From positions 253,842 to 317,841 of the forward strand of contig CAWKAZ010000011.1 in NCBI GenBank assembly GCA_963847715.1: a stretch of 64,000 nucleotides of DNA, read 5' to 3'. Positions 19,275 to 27,693 of this stretch are shown here, piece by piece. Under the pieces are notes generated by a model that was not told the DNA's origin, did not search any database, and saw only the letters and a list, made by a program, of their open reading frames with translations. The stretch is from Acidiflorens sp963847715. Lineage in GTDB: Bacteria; Acidobacteriota; Terriglobia; Terriglobales; Acidobacteriaceae. The position numbers and the translations under genes are program-made. Position 1 is the first letter of the stretch; each line of letters starts with the position of its first letter.

Positions 19275-20306
19275 TCAGGGTTGTGCCGGATCATGTTTCG
19301 GAAGCTTAGGCGTCAACTTTCGGATAACAAATTCCTGAAAGACATTCGCCGCCGCCGTCGCCCCAATCCCGAGCAAGCTATTTTCTATCGTTAGCGTCGC
19401 TCCGCGGTCCTCCGATGGGTAATAGAGATTTGAAATTCCGCCCGCCGCGAAGCTTCCTAGGATATTCGAATAATTCGCCTGCGACTGTCCGTTATCGCCT
19501 TTACAGACAACCGCGCTCGACAGGGCATATAAGATCCGCGATCGTTTGCTCCCCGTTCCTTTGTAGAAATATCGGGGATCCTGTTTCAGAACCGCGGGCA
19601 GAATCGCGGCTCCGATGAATGTGCCCGTAACAAAGTCGGCATACGACGCGCCATAGCGCTTGGCATAACCCTCAGCGCCCTGCCCGTATCCGTCGAAAGA
19701 ATCTTGGCTCTGCTGAATTCCAGCAACCACGCCCGTCAACACAAAGCTCACGGGATCAATCGATGTCTTCCACGCCAGCCCAAACTTCTGCTTCGCCGTC
19801 ATCGGTGCGGGATTGGACTCATACGTAACGTAGAAATTTGGAATAGCCCCCAGCACCCGCTGCTTCTCCTCAGCCTTGATCTGCTCCTGGGCCACTTCGA
19901 TCTGAGTGAACTGAACTTCGACGTCCGTGACATTACGAGCCACGGCCAAAGCGATCTTCGTGACGATGTAATTCTGTCCCGGCTGCAAGGTTCCCGAGGA
20001 CGTCTGCGACGCGAAACCCGCCGCCGTGATCGTTACCTGAAACGCGCCAGGCCCAACGTTCGAGAATGTGAATTGACCGTCCGCACCGGAGGTCGCTTCC
20101 TGGCTTAGCGACTGGTTTTCAAAAGTGAGCTTCACCCGGGCGCCAGCGACAAGCGCTCCACTCTGATCCAAGACCGTTCCTGAAATGCTGCCAGGCGAAG
20201 CCGGAACGGGTGTGGGAGCTGGCGCAGACGACTGCCCCGAGGCTAAAGCACAGCCCAGTGCAAAGAAAGCAACCAGAAAAAATGCTGACCTGAATCCGGA
20301 GGGCAT
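19275..20306 (-). CDS. Secreted carboxypeptidase-regulatory-like domain protein (343 aa)
   Basis: Signal peptide MPSGFRSAFFLVAFFALGCA. Residues about 38-112 are a CarboxypepD_reg-like beta-sandwich (GSISGTVLDQSGALVAGARV ... FQVTITAAGFASQTSSGTL). The C-terminal half (about 165-330) has hydrophobic segments and conserved-looking motifs (DPRYFYKGTGSKRSRILYAL, NYSNILGSFAAGGISNLYYP) I associate with acidobacterial envelope proteins. No enzyme residues are visible. It is convergent with the DNRLRE gene. Function unknown; surface location likely. Confidence 0.78.
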   Translation of the reverse strand: MPSGFRSAFFLVAFFALGCALASGQSSAPAPTPVPASPGSISGTVLDQSGALVAGARVKLTFENQSLSQEATSGADGQFTFSNVGPGAFQVTITAAGFASQTSSGTLQPGQNYIVTKIALAVARNVTDVEVQFTQIEVAQEQIKAEEKQRVLGAIPNFYVTYESNPAPMTAKQKFGLAWKTSIDPVSFVLTGVVAGIQQSQDSFDGYGQGAEGYAKRYGASYADFVTGTFIGAAILPAVLKQDPRYFYKGTGSKRSRILYALSSAVVCKGDNGQSQANYSNILGSFAAGGISNLYYPSEDRGATLTIENSLLGIGATAAANVFQEFVIRKLTPKLPKHDPAQP

Positions 20307-20430
20307 GGATTCCCCTACTGTACCCTCTCCCGAACTTCCGATTCAAATCACCGAAGTTTTCGGTAGTGGACATTGAATCCGATTTGAAAGGGCACGGCTT
20401 CGAGGTCGCGGAAAACTCATGAATGCGTGC

Positions 20431-20504
20431 ATAGCCGCGGAAGAGCGGCCCCTTCAGGGCCGCGTCGTACTCGAATCATTCCGGGCATCAGCCCGGTGGT
20501 CGCG
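20431..20504. repeat. Two-hairpin intergenic element, copy 2
   Basis: GGAAGAGCGGCCCC-TTCA-GGGCCGCGTC, TCGAATC, then CCGGGC-ATCA-GCCCGG. Same block order as 5635-5699. Stems are conserved while sequences differ, which suggests structure matters. The rest of 20307-20539 holds no visible gene. Confidence 0.58.
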
Positions 20505-20539
20505 TTCAACTGCTGCGAAGGGTTAGGGGACGGTGAGAA

Positions 20540-20695
20540 CTATTGCAGGCTCGACAGATGTCGTTCTCGTTCTTCCAACGCAGCAAAGATTTCTTCCATG
20601 AGAGTTGCCAGCTTCTCCGGATCAGTCTCCATGGAGGCTGCCACGGTCAGCTCCTCCCAGGTCTTCTTGCTTCCCTTCGGACCATCAATCAGCAT
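20540..20695 (-). CDS. Small conserved-looking protein, 51 aa
   Basis: Minus-strand frame from ATG 20695 to TAG 20540, preceded by AGAGG at 6-bp spacing. The peptide begins MLIDGPKGSKKTWEELTVAA and continues with an acidic, helical stretch (DPEKLATLMEEIFAALEERE). The pattern KKTW.EL..AAS.E.DPEKL recurs in short acidobacterial proteins as I remember them. It lies 31 bp after the 88-aa gene and is probably in the same transcript. Function unknown. Confidence 0.6.
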   Translation of the reverse strand: MLIDGPKGSKKTWEELTVAASMETDPEKLATLMEEIFAALEERERHLSSLQ

Positions 20696-20726
20696 ACGTG
20701 ACCTCTTCCAGCGGAAACTGGGGGCG

Positions 20727-20993
20727 TCACATCTCCGATGAGTCGGGCGTCTTTGCCGCGTGCGCCTGTACCTTCAACTCTAATCCCTTTAGCGTCCCCA
20801 GGGAGTACGCCGCAGATTCGCGTTCCTTAATGCTGTTGTCAAAATCCAGCAATTCACGCAGGCGGACTCCGACGATGCGCTTGACGTCTCTGATTCTCTC
20901 CGCAAATTCCTCAAGGCGGATCTCCACCAGACCAGCTTCGGAGAGCACTCTCCAAGCCTGCTGCTCCTCGGTTTCGTCGTCGGATCGGCTCAA
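20727..20993 (-). CDS. Small acidic hypothetical protein (88 aa)
   Basis: TTG start at 20993 with GAGG about 9 bp before. Predicted fully helical and charged (SEAGLVEIRLEEFAERIRDV ... LLDFDNSIKERESAAYSLG), with no membrane segment or cysteine. No family recognised. It lies in a run of minus-strand genes (22317 down to 20540) with short gaps, so co-transcription is likely. Confidence 0.5.
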   Translation of the reverse strand: MSRSDDETEEQQAWRVLSEAGLVEIRLEEFAERIRDVKRIVGVRLRELLDFDNSIKERESAAYSLGTLKGLELKVQAHAAKTPDSSEM

Positions 20994-21039
20994 AGCTCCA
21001 AACCTCGTTCCCTTCCTGCTACTTGAAACATTCTGCTTC

Positions 21040-21420
21040 TTAGGCCCTGCGTTCTGCTTTCTTGAATCTGAGGTATGTGTACGCCAGATACTGATTCAAC
21101 TCCGCCCAGAACGACTGGTCTCGTTTGCGAGGATCCATCCCCGCCCCCGCCATCGAAAGCAGCCGCTCTTCACAGTCCTCGCGCTCGTGGTCCGTGACCT
21201 CATCGATCTTGCGCCACTCGTGGGGTTGTGGAGAACCTGAGATTCGGTGTTCTGGAATTACCCGCCCGTCTTCAAGAACGAAATCCCGCCACACCAGGCC
21301 CCAACGTACCTCTCTTAGCATGGCTGTTTCGGGACCCACAGAAGATGTGAACGATATGACCTCGCCCTCTTCCGGCGGCCAGGTCGTTTCATTGCGGAGT
21401 TGCTTTGCCGTGGACTGCAT
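21040..21420 (-). CDS. Hypothetical protein (126 aa)
   Basis: ATG 21420, 27 bp after the upstream membrane gene stop. Soluble, mixed alpha/beta character with ISFTSSVGPETAMLREVRWG, VWRDFVLEDGRVIPEHRI and a charged helical C-terminus ending RFKKAERRA. It is not recognised. The codon use and the lack of a better frame support it as real. Position within the 22317-20540 minus-strand run suggests an operon with the membrane protein upstream. Confidence 0.5.
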   Translation of the reverse strand: MQSTAKQLRNETTWPPEEGEVISFTSSVGPETAMLREVRWGLVWRDFVLEDGRVIPEHRISGSPQPHEWRKIDEVTDHEREDCEERLLSMAGAGMDPRKRDQSFWAELNQYLAYTYLRFKKAERRA

Positions 21421-21447
21421 TCGTCACTCACAGGTTGGGACGAGCGT

Positions 21448-22317
21448 TCAGTTGCCCTCTTCGGGTGTGGGCTTTCGGCTGATGATCCGACTTCCCTCTG
21501 TACTTGGTCTCGGCCAATCGCTGCGCGATAAGACCCGATCCACGGCCTGCTCGACTCTCAACATGAAACTTGCGTCCGGATCTGGCGCCGCGCCCGACGG
21601 GGCCGGCGTCAGACCGAATGTGCCCACGCCGGTCGCTGGCTCAACCTGTGGCACCAGGTGCGATTGCTGTTTGAGGTAGCCGATCCAAACCAGAGTCACC
21701 ACGTTGTACGCCGAGCTCTTCAGCAGACTGATGAGTGCTCCGTGACTGCTGCCCGCCCACATCACAACGCTGACCAGGATCAGTTCCACGCTGGCAAAGA
21801 CTCCGAATCCGAGCGCGATGCCGAATACCGGTTGCCGCCAGCAATTCTTCAGGAGGCGGCACAGGAGCATCAACAGCAGGAACAGCCCAACCTGCATCAG
21901 GCGCATGCTGCGATCAAAGGAAAACACCGCCGCCACAACCCTGTCTCCACCCGCTTCGCCACTGGACAACGCGCCAATGATTGCAACCAACAGCAGCAGC
22001 CCGCACGACCACCGGAATATGGTCGTGCCCAAACTTTGAATGCCTCCATACTCTTTGAACAGGTTGCGCAATATTTCATCCATCACCGCGACCGCAAAGA
22101 TCACGCTGATGGCGTTTCCCGTCCAGTACGCCTCAAAGTAGTTGTCCTGAAAGTAGCGGTACGCGACAAACAGACATCCCGATTTGAGGGTCTGAAACAG
22201 GACGTACGAAAAAAAACGGGGAAAGGCTTCGTTGAATTTGTGCCGCACCATGAAGATCAGAAGGGTGATCTGCAGTAGCGGACCGGCGAGCCAGCTCACA
22301 TACATTAACCAGTTCAT
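21448..22317 (-). CDS. Polytopic membrane protein of unknown function (289 aa)
   Basis: ATG 22317. Seven or so hydrophobic helices span residues 1-220: YVSWLAGPLLQITLLIFMV, FFSYVLFQTLKSGCLFVAY, AISVIFAVAVMDEILRNLF, FRWSCGLLLLVAIIGAL, LMQVGLFLLLMLLCRLL, GIALGFGVFASVELILVSVV and SSAYNVVTLVWIGYL. A cytoplasmic Pro-rich tail follows. Proteins of this plan are common in Acidobacteria without assigned function. It is the first gene of a minus-strand run ending at 20540. Confidence 0.72.
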   Translation of the reverse strand: MNWLMYVSWLAGPLLQITLLIFMVRHKFNEAFPRFFSYVLFQTLKSGCLFVAYRYFQDNYFEAYWTGNAISVIFAVAVMDEILRNLFKEYGGIQSLGTTIFRWSCGLLLLVAIIGALSSGEAGGDRVVAAVFSFDRSMRLMQVGLFLLLMLLCRLLKNCWRQPVFGIALGFGVFASVELILVSVVMWAGSSHGALISLLKSSAYNVVTLVWIGYLKQQSHLVPQVEPATGVGTFGLTPAPSGAAPDPDASFMLRVEQAVDRVLSRSDWPRPSTEGSRIISRKPTPEEGN

Positions 22318-22426
22318 TGGCGGATGAACACTGAACGTTTCGGAAGCATACCTATCCCGCGACCGCTCTGCAATCTATTTTTTCAGGCGGCTTGGTATCG
22401 TTCTTCGACTTCAGTTTAGCGATGCT

Positions 22427-22603
22427 TTATTGGTCGCAATGTCGCTTGCGGCACAAAGGCATCGGATCGCTACCATCCGCCACCACCACAGCCTGCTCGG
22501 CTCGAACCGCAGCATTCGCAGGCTTCGCTGTATTGGTTTGGATTGCGCTATACAACCCGGCGAGAGACACGACGACCAGCAGGACTTCCAGTACCTTGTT
22601 CAT
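22427..22603 (-). CDS. Small secreted peptide, 58 aa
   Basis: ATG 22603 follows AAGGAG at 10-bp spacing. An N-terminal signal or anchor (MNKVLEVLLVVVSLAGLYSA) leads to a short exported part ending SDPMPLCRKRHCDQ with two cysteines. Its coding look and ribosome site are better than those of the opposite-strand frames. Function unknown; acidobacterial genomes contain many such short peptides with a terminal Cys motif. Confidence 0.55.
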   Translation of the reverse strand: MNKVLEVLLVVVSLAGLYSAIQTNTAKPANAAVRAEQAVVVADGSDPMPLCRKRHCDQ

Positions 22604-22717
22604 CGGGGGAGGTCTCCTTACGCGATCTTCTGCGCGTGCGAAGTATATGCCTAGTCGACATCCCTTGCCCAGTGCGGCTTGCGAATTATTTTTGATTCTG
22701 GTATTTCGGGCATTGCG

Positions 22718-22826
22718 GCCTGAATCCTAATTTGTCATCCTCGCCTGAGTCCTAATTTGTCATCCTGAGCGGAGTCGAGACTTCACGAAGTGAAGTCTCC
22801 GCGGAGTCGAAGGACCCCTACCCTAT
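22718..22826. repeat. GTCATCCTGAGC-type intergenic repeat with 25-bp tandem duplication
   Basis: A 25-bp unit (GCCTGA.TCCTAATTTGTCA...) is present twice in tandem from 22718 and 22743. It runs into TCATCCTGAGCGGAGTCGA, a 10-bp-arm hairpin GAGACTTCAC / GTGAAGTCTC (22777-22799), and CGGAGTCGAAGGACCCCTA. I know this block as a widespread intergenic repeat in Acidobacteria. Confidence 0.65.
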
Positions 22827-23243
22827 CTCCAACGCCCCGTGCGCATCAGGGAATTCTCCTCGTGCCCGAGTTGAGACTGCCCCAGCCCCCACTCTTTTCG
22901 CGACGCCGAAGGCCGCGGCAATTCAGCTCTTTTCTCACAACCACACAGTGCGCGTCATCACAGACTCTCGCGCTCCGCAATGCGACACTAACTCATCAGC
23001 GGGCAGTGATGGCCGGCCGTCCATGACGGCGCTCAGCTGCTCCAACTCCGTTTTCAGCGCTCTTTGACAACCTGATTCCCAATTCGGGAATGTTTTAAAC
23101 GTAAGCCCTTATTTTTGAATACTTTGTCGGAAATTGTTGTTGGGGGGGGTTAAAAACCACTTCCTCGACCCAGTAAGGCCAACCATTCTCCGAAACAAAT
23201 TTCAGAATGAAAAGTCGAACAAGGTCTTCCTAAGAGCCATCCC
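22827..23243. other. Gene-free region
   Basis: 417 bases with no supported gene on either strand. The only low-complexity feature is a run of eight G near 23141. Confidence 0.4.
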
Positions 23244-24623
23244 CTAAACCAGATTCCTTTCCTTCACCGACAAATATTGATTGAGCACTGCCGACGAGAG
23301 CTGATGTGGAGCAACTTCCAAACACAACGCTCCGTGTTCGCGGAGACGGCCAAGCAGGAGTTCCCGGCGAAAGACCATCTCCTGCGCTGCCACCGTCTCG
23401 TATATCTGCTGTGGATTTTCCGGCGCAACCGACGCTTGACGCTTCACTTCCGGCTGCGCAATCACGATAAAGATCACGAGATGCCGTGAGAGAAGCTGTC
23501 CCGCTGCATCGATGACTTCAGGAGTCATCGCAGTCTCAGCGAGGTCTGTGATCCAGATAATCAGTCCGCGCTGCCTCTGGAGTGAGAGCAGCGTCGCTGC
23601 AGCGCGAATATGGTCCGCCTCAGGAGCTTCGGTCCGAACCACGGCGAGCTGCTCGACAATCTGGCGAAGTTGCGCGGCGCCGCGTCCTGGAAGAATGCGC
23701 TGGTTGAGCGCGCGGCCGTAAGCGAGGAGTCCGACGCGATCACCGGCATAAAGCGCGAGTTGCGAGAGCACGAGCGCTGCGTCCACTGAGCGATCGAGTT
23801 TGCTGTAGCCTTCGCTGCGCGTCCGCATCAGGCGCCCACAATCGAGCACGAGCCAGACGGCTTGGCTGCGTTCGACCTGGAAAGTCTTCGTCACGGCTTT
23901 GCCACGGCGCGCGGTTGCGGTCCAGCAGATGTTGCGGATCTCGTCGCCCTCGCGATACTCGCGCAAGCTTTCGAAATCCGAACCCGAACCGCGCAGGCGC
24001 ATGAGACGCATCTGCAATTCGATCTGGCGACTGCGTGCCAGATAAACCGAATGTTTTCCAGCGTGCTCGAAATTGGGATACACGCGCACCGTCTGCTGCA
24101 AGTCCGCAACCGCCCAGCGTTCAACCATGTTGAACGCGGAACGATAGCGGAGAAAGACACGTCCAACAGGAATGTCGCCACGCTCGCCGGGAGTGAATTT
24201 CTGCGTGACGCTTTCTGTCGAGTTCGCGCGAGCGATCAGACTCAGCCAGCGCAGATGATGCCACGGAGAAGGCGCGAGTTCGTCCATAACATCAACCCTC
24301 AGATCGCGGCCCGTCGAATTGATAACCGCAATGCTGACATCCGATGCGACTTTAATTGAGAGCGCACTGTGCCATTCGCGCTTGACCTGGAGCGAAGAGG
24401 CACGCGGAAGCCGGAACCAGTCGATCAGAAAGGCGAGGAAGAGCACAGCGTCCCAGATCACCAGCGCGCAGAAATAAGTCGGATTCCACAACGCCGGAAT
24501 GAGCCAGGCAAATCCTGCTCCCGCGAGTAGGAACAGTCGCGGACCAACTCCTCCGCCAAAGCGGCCACGTCGTTTGGCTGTGGCTTCGACAGGTTGCGGC
24601 GCAAGCGGTCGCGGAACGCTCAC
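23244..24623 (-). CDS. DUF58 domain-containing protein (459 aa)
   Basis: Membrane-anchored DUF58/VWA-like protein, the usual partner of MoxR ATPases. Two N-terminal membrane helices (FLLAGAGFAWLIPALW, FCALVIWDAVLFLAFLIDWF) are followed by a beta-rich extracytoplasmic-type section. The DUF58 core near residues 210-260 reads SDFESLREYREGDEIRNICW then TATARRGKAVTKTFQVERSQ, and a VWA-like tail follows with VLDCGRLM and IIWITDLAE. It is the last gene of a five-gene coupled operon and overlaps the MoxR gene by 4 bp. Confidence 0.92.
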   Translation of the reverse strand: MSVPRPLAPQPVEATAKRRGRFGGGVGPRLFLLAGAGFAWLIPALWNPTYFCALVIWDAVLFLAFLIDWFRLPRASSLQVKREWHSALSIKVASDVSIAVINSTGRDLRVDVMDELAPSPWHHLRWLSLIARANSTESVTQKFTPGERGDIPVGRVFLRYRSAFNMVERWAVADLQQTVRVYPNFEHAGKHSVYLARSRQIELQMRLMRLRGSGSDFESLREYREGDEIRNICWTATARRGKAVTKTFQVERSQAVWLVLDCGRLMRTRSEGYSKLDRSVDAALVLSQLALYAGDRVGLLAYGRALNQRILPGRGAAQLRQIVEQLAVVRTEAPEADHIRAAATLLSLQRQRGLIIWITDLAETAMTPEVIDAAGQLLSRHLVIFIVIAQPEVKRQASVAPENPQQIYETVAAQEMVFRRELLLGRLREHGALCLEVAPHQLSSAVLNQYLSVKERNLV

Positions 24624-25567
24624 TTGGGAACCTCGACCGCGGCGAGAACGTCGGTGAGCACGCGATCCGTATCGAAGCCTTCGAGTTCGGCTTCGGGACG
24701 CAGCACGAGGCGATGACGCAAAGCAGGTAAGGCAGCGGCTTTCACATCGTCAGGAATCACGTAGTCGCGATCGTTCAGAGCGGCGAGCGCTTTCGCAACC
24801 AGCATGAGGCTGATCGCGGCTCGCGGACTGGCGCCCAGCGAAACCGACGGCCAACTCCGCGTGCGCCGTGCGATATCAGTGATGTAGCGCAGCAAAGACG
24901 GTTCGAGTTTCAAGTCGCGCAGTTCACGGCGAGCCTGCTGCAATGCGTCGCCCTCGATGCTCACGATTTCTACTTGCGTCGTGTCAGCGAGCGCGCTTGG
25001 GCCGTTGTGTTTCTCGAGAATCACCATCTCCTCTTCGGCGGATGGATAGTCGATTTTGATTTTCAGGAGAAAACGGTCGAGCTGCGCTTCGGGAAGCGGA
25101 TACGTGCCTTCGAATTCAACCGGGTTTTGCGTCGCCAGCACGGTAAAGTTCTGCGACAGCGCGTGGCGTTCGCCATCGATCGTAACCTGGCGTTCTTCCA
25201 TCGATTCGAGCAGCGCCGCCTGCGTGCGCGGAGGCATGCGGTTGATCTCATCGACCAGCAATAGATCGGTAAACATCGGTCCGCGATGCAGAGTGAACGT
25301 GCCGCTCGCGAGATTCAGCACATTTGTGCCGAGCAGATCCGCAGGCATCAGGTCAGAGGTACATTGCACGCGCTGGAAAGTGACATTCAACGTGCGTGCC
25401 AGAATCTTTACGCTGAGCGTCTTGCCGAGCCCAGGAACGCCCTCAATCAGCGCGTGCCCTCCGCAAAGCAGCGCGATGAGCGCTCCATCGACGAGGTTGC
25501 TTTGGCCGACGATGACCTTCGCCAGTTCGGTGCGGCCATGAGCCACGAGTTTCGTGATTGCTTGCAT
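24620..25567 (-). CDS. MoxR family AAA+ ATPase (315 aa)
   Basis: Cytoplasmic AAA+ chaperone of the MoxR type. Walker A GVPGLGKT (residues 43-50), Walker B LLLVDEINR near 104-112, the MoxR-typical MPPRTQAALLESMEERQVTI, sensor 1 ATQNPVEFEGTYPLPEAQLDRF, and a C-terminal lid with GASPRAAISLMLVAKALA and YVIPDDVKAAALPALRHRL. It most likely remodels or activates the adjacent DUF58/DUF4350/DUF4129 membrane proteins. It sits 3 bp after the DUF4350 gene and overlaps the DUF58 gene. Confidence 0.95.
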   Translation of the reverse strand: MQAITKLVAHGRTELAKVIVGQSNLVDGALIALLCGGHALIEGVPGLGKTLSVKILARTLNVTFQRVQCTSDLMPADLLGTNVLNLASGTFTLHRGPMFTDLLLVDEINRMPPRTQAALLESMEERQVTIDGERHALSQNFTVLATQNPVEFEGTYPLPEAQLDRFLLKIKIDYPSAEEEMVILEKHNGPSALADTTQVEIVSIEGDALQQARRELRDLKLEPSLLRYITDIARRTRSWPSVSLGASPRAAISLMLVAKALAALNDRDYVIPDDVKAAALPALRHRLVLRPEAELEGFDTDRVLTDVLAAVEVPK

Positions 25568-25570
25568 GCG

Positions 25571-26749
25571 TTAATTTTTCTCCTTTTTTTGACCACCGAT
25601 GATCTTATGTCCCGGATTCATGGCGTGGCTTGCTTCGTTCAATGCGCGCACGTAGGCCATCGCGGCCTTCTCGGTCAGATCGTCGTCGTTAGCCGCCGCT
25701 TCGCTCTGCCGCACCAGATTCGCGGTCGATTCTGAAACTCCAAAGCCGCAGCGCGACATGGCATCGACAATCTCCTCCGCGTTCGAAGTGCCGCGAATGC
25801 CCAATCGGCGAGCGGCAATCTGGCGGAAGCGCTGAAACGCAATCTCAACTGCGACGTGTGTGCTGCGCGCGCGGCGAAACACGCTTCCCAGGGTTTCGAC
25901 GAACTCCAGCGGCGAAAGGCGCGATTCTTGCACGGCTGGAACCAGAGGTCCGCTGCGTCGCGAGTAAGTGAGTACAACGGCCAGCGCAATCAGTGCCAAT
26001 TGTGCCAACGCCCATGAGTACGCTTTCACGGGCTTGTGCTCGGGTTTGTGCTCATGCTCGTCCTGGTAGTATTCGTCCCACAACACACGCTTGTAACCAG
26101 CAGTGGAGTTCAGCAATAACTCGAGATTGTTCTTCTCGCGAATGCCGGCGTTCTCAAGAGGCCATCCACTCGCCCACCAAATGACCGAACCGCTGCCGAC
26201 AGAATAGGAGAGGACGACCGCGTTTCCCTTCTCGTCGACGAAGTGCACCACTTGGGAGCTGTCAGTTGAGTCCCATTTCAGGTCGCCATCAAGCGAAATA
26301 GAACCACCGCGAGTGAGACGCGTAGGAGCTACAGCTTTACACTCGACGCCGCCGATTCGTTCCGCGCCGTTGGCTGCCGCCGCTTTGGGTACGTATGCAT
26401 CGGGATACATGCCAACGGCGAGAATCGATCCGCCGTGAAGCAGGAACCGTGAAAGCGCATTCGACTCCTCGCTCGTCGGACGAGAGACCGGCTCGCCGAC
26501 GATAAGAAGGATTCCGTGTCCGTCCGCAGGCAACTCCTTCGGAGAGCTCTGCCAGCGCTCAACCGGATAACCGCTCTGTTGCAGCAGCAAGTAGGCAGCT
26601 TTCCCGCCTCGTCGCAAGGTGGAATAGCTGGAAGGATTTCCGTCCCCTTTGTCCGCCTGGGACTTTAGATATGCAGCTGCTGACATCATGATCAGGATCA
26701 CGATGCCGAGCATGATCGCAACCCAGTTTTGCCGGATCATCCCTGACAC
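25571..26749 (-). CDS. DUF4350 domain-containing membrane protein (392 aa)
   Basis: One N-terminal helix (WVAIMLGIVILIMMSAAAYL) and a second near residue 240 (ALAQLALIALAVVLTYSR) bracket a DUF4350-type flavodoxin-like domain (YSTLRRGGKAAYLLLQQSGY, GILLIVGEPVSRPTSEESNA, FLLHGGSILAVG, GSVIWWASGWPLENAGI). The C-terminal region is cytoplasmic and helical, with FRQIAARRLGIRGTSNAEEI. Part of the MoxR operon; overlaps the DUF4129 gene by 13 bp. The role is a structural or adaptor component, inferred from context. Confidence 0.87.
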   Translation of the reverse strand: MSGMIRQNWVAIMLGIVILIMMSAAAYLKSQADKGDGNPSSYSTLRRGGKAAYLLLQQSGYPVERWQSSPKELPADGHGILLIVGEPVSRPTSEESNALSRFLLHGGSILAVGMYPDAYVPKAAAANGAERIGGVECKAVAPTRLTRGGSISLDGDLKWDSTDSSQVVHFVDEKGNAVVLSYSVGSGSVIWWASGWPLENAGIREKNNLELLLNSTAGYKRVLWDEYYQDEHEHKPEHKPVKAYSWALAQLALIALAVVLTYSRRSGPLVPAVQESRLSPLEFVETLGSVFRRARSTHVAVEIAFQRFRQIAARRLGIRGTSNAEEIVDAMSRCGFGVSESTANLVRQSEAAANDDDLTEKAAMAYVRALNEASHAMNPGHKIIGGQKKEKN

Positions 26750-27693
26750 CCCAACTTCTCGAGTTCCGTCATGAAGCGCTCAAAATCAGTGGCTGAGGCT
26801 GGTCGTCCGCCATACCAGGCAGTTTCGAATGTTCTAGTCACGGCTGCAAAAGATGGTTTGGTCTCGCTTACAGCGGGAATGGCATTGAGATACTCGCGAG
26901 GCGTGCGTGCTTTGTCGGGTCGCCAGACGCCATCACTCTCGAGTCGCGACACAGCAGCCCAGAAGCCGAGATGAATCGCGTCGCGCCACTCGCCCTGCGC
27001 CGCCTTCTCACGGGCCTCGGAAAGCCAGGACCGCCAACTTCTCGCCGAGGGAACAAAAGGCATGATTTCCCGAGGACGATCGAGCAGGCGTTCGCGTGAC
27101 TGGCGATAGAGCCAGACAGCGAGGATTGCGGTCACAATGGCAATCACGATCCAGACAAATATCTGACCGAGTTGATCGAGGTCGGGCGCAGTCGGGAAGA
27201 GCTTATCGAGCTTCTCTTTCAGCCATGCGTTGACCCGCTGCTCGATCAGTTCCAGCTCGGTGGGACCTCGCACGCGTCCGAATTCGCGCGCGGAGAGGAT
27301 CTGGTTCAGGCGATCCCGAGCTGCCGAATCGCCGGCACGCGCCTGCTCGAAGCCGTCAGCTTCCGTTCGCATAGCCTTGATGCGAGCGGCAAGCTGGGAA
27401 AGGATGGTCGGCTTGAATGCCGGAGTTGCCTTCAGATATTTCTCCAGCTCCTTATGCAGAAACTCCAGAGATACGGTGATCGAGCCAGACTGCGTTCGCA
27501 CCTCGAGTGAAGCAGGGACCTCGCGGTAGAAGTCCACAGCGTACTCGGGATGTTCGGTGACCCTGTGGATTTCAGCGCTGTATTGCTCTAGCCGTGATTT
27601 GTAGTCAACGAGCGAGGTCGATACCACGTCGCCAGCGCCGTAACTGGCGAGGCTGAGCACAGCGATGATGGCAAGCGCCGTCAGTCTCATCAC
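26737..27693 (-). CDS. DUF4129 domain-containing membrane protein (318 aa)
   Basis: Signal peptide (MMRLTALAIIAVLSLASYGA), a helical periplasmic section to about 170, one membrane helix near 173-193 (FVWIVIAIVTAILAVWLY), then a cytoplasmic DUF4129 domain with GEWRDAIHLGFWAAVSRLES, ARTPREYLNAIP and FETAWYGGRPAS. DUF4129 proteins accompany MoxR, DUF58 and transglutaminase-like genes. It overlaps the gene before and the gene after, so translation is coupled. Confidence 0.9.
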   Translation of the reverse strand: MMRLTALAIIAVLSLASYGAGDVVSTSLVDYKSRLEQYSAEIHRVTEHPEYAVDFYREVPASLEVRTQSGSITVSLEFLHKELEKYLKATPAFKPTILSQLAARIKAMRTEADGFEQARAGDSAARDRLNQILSAREFGRVRGPTELELIEQRVNAWLKEKLDKLFPTAPDLDQLGQIFVWIVIAIVTAILAVWLYRQSRERLLDRPREIMPFVPSARSWRSWLSEAREKAAQGEWRDAIHLGFWAAVSRLESDGVWRPDKARTPREYLNAIPAVSETKPSFAAVTRTFETAWYGGRPASATDFERFMTELEKLGCQG

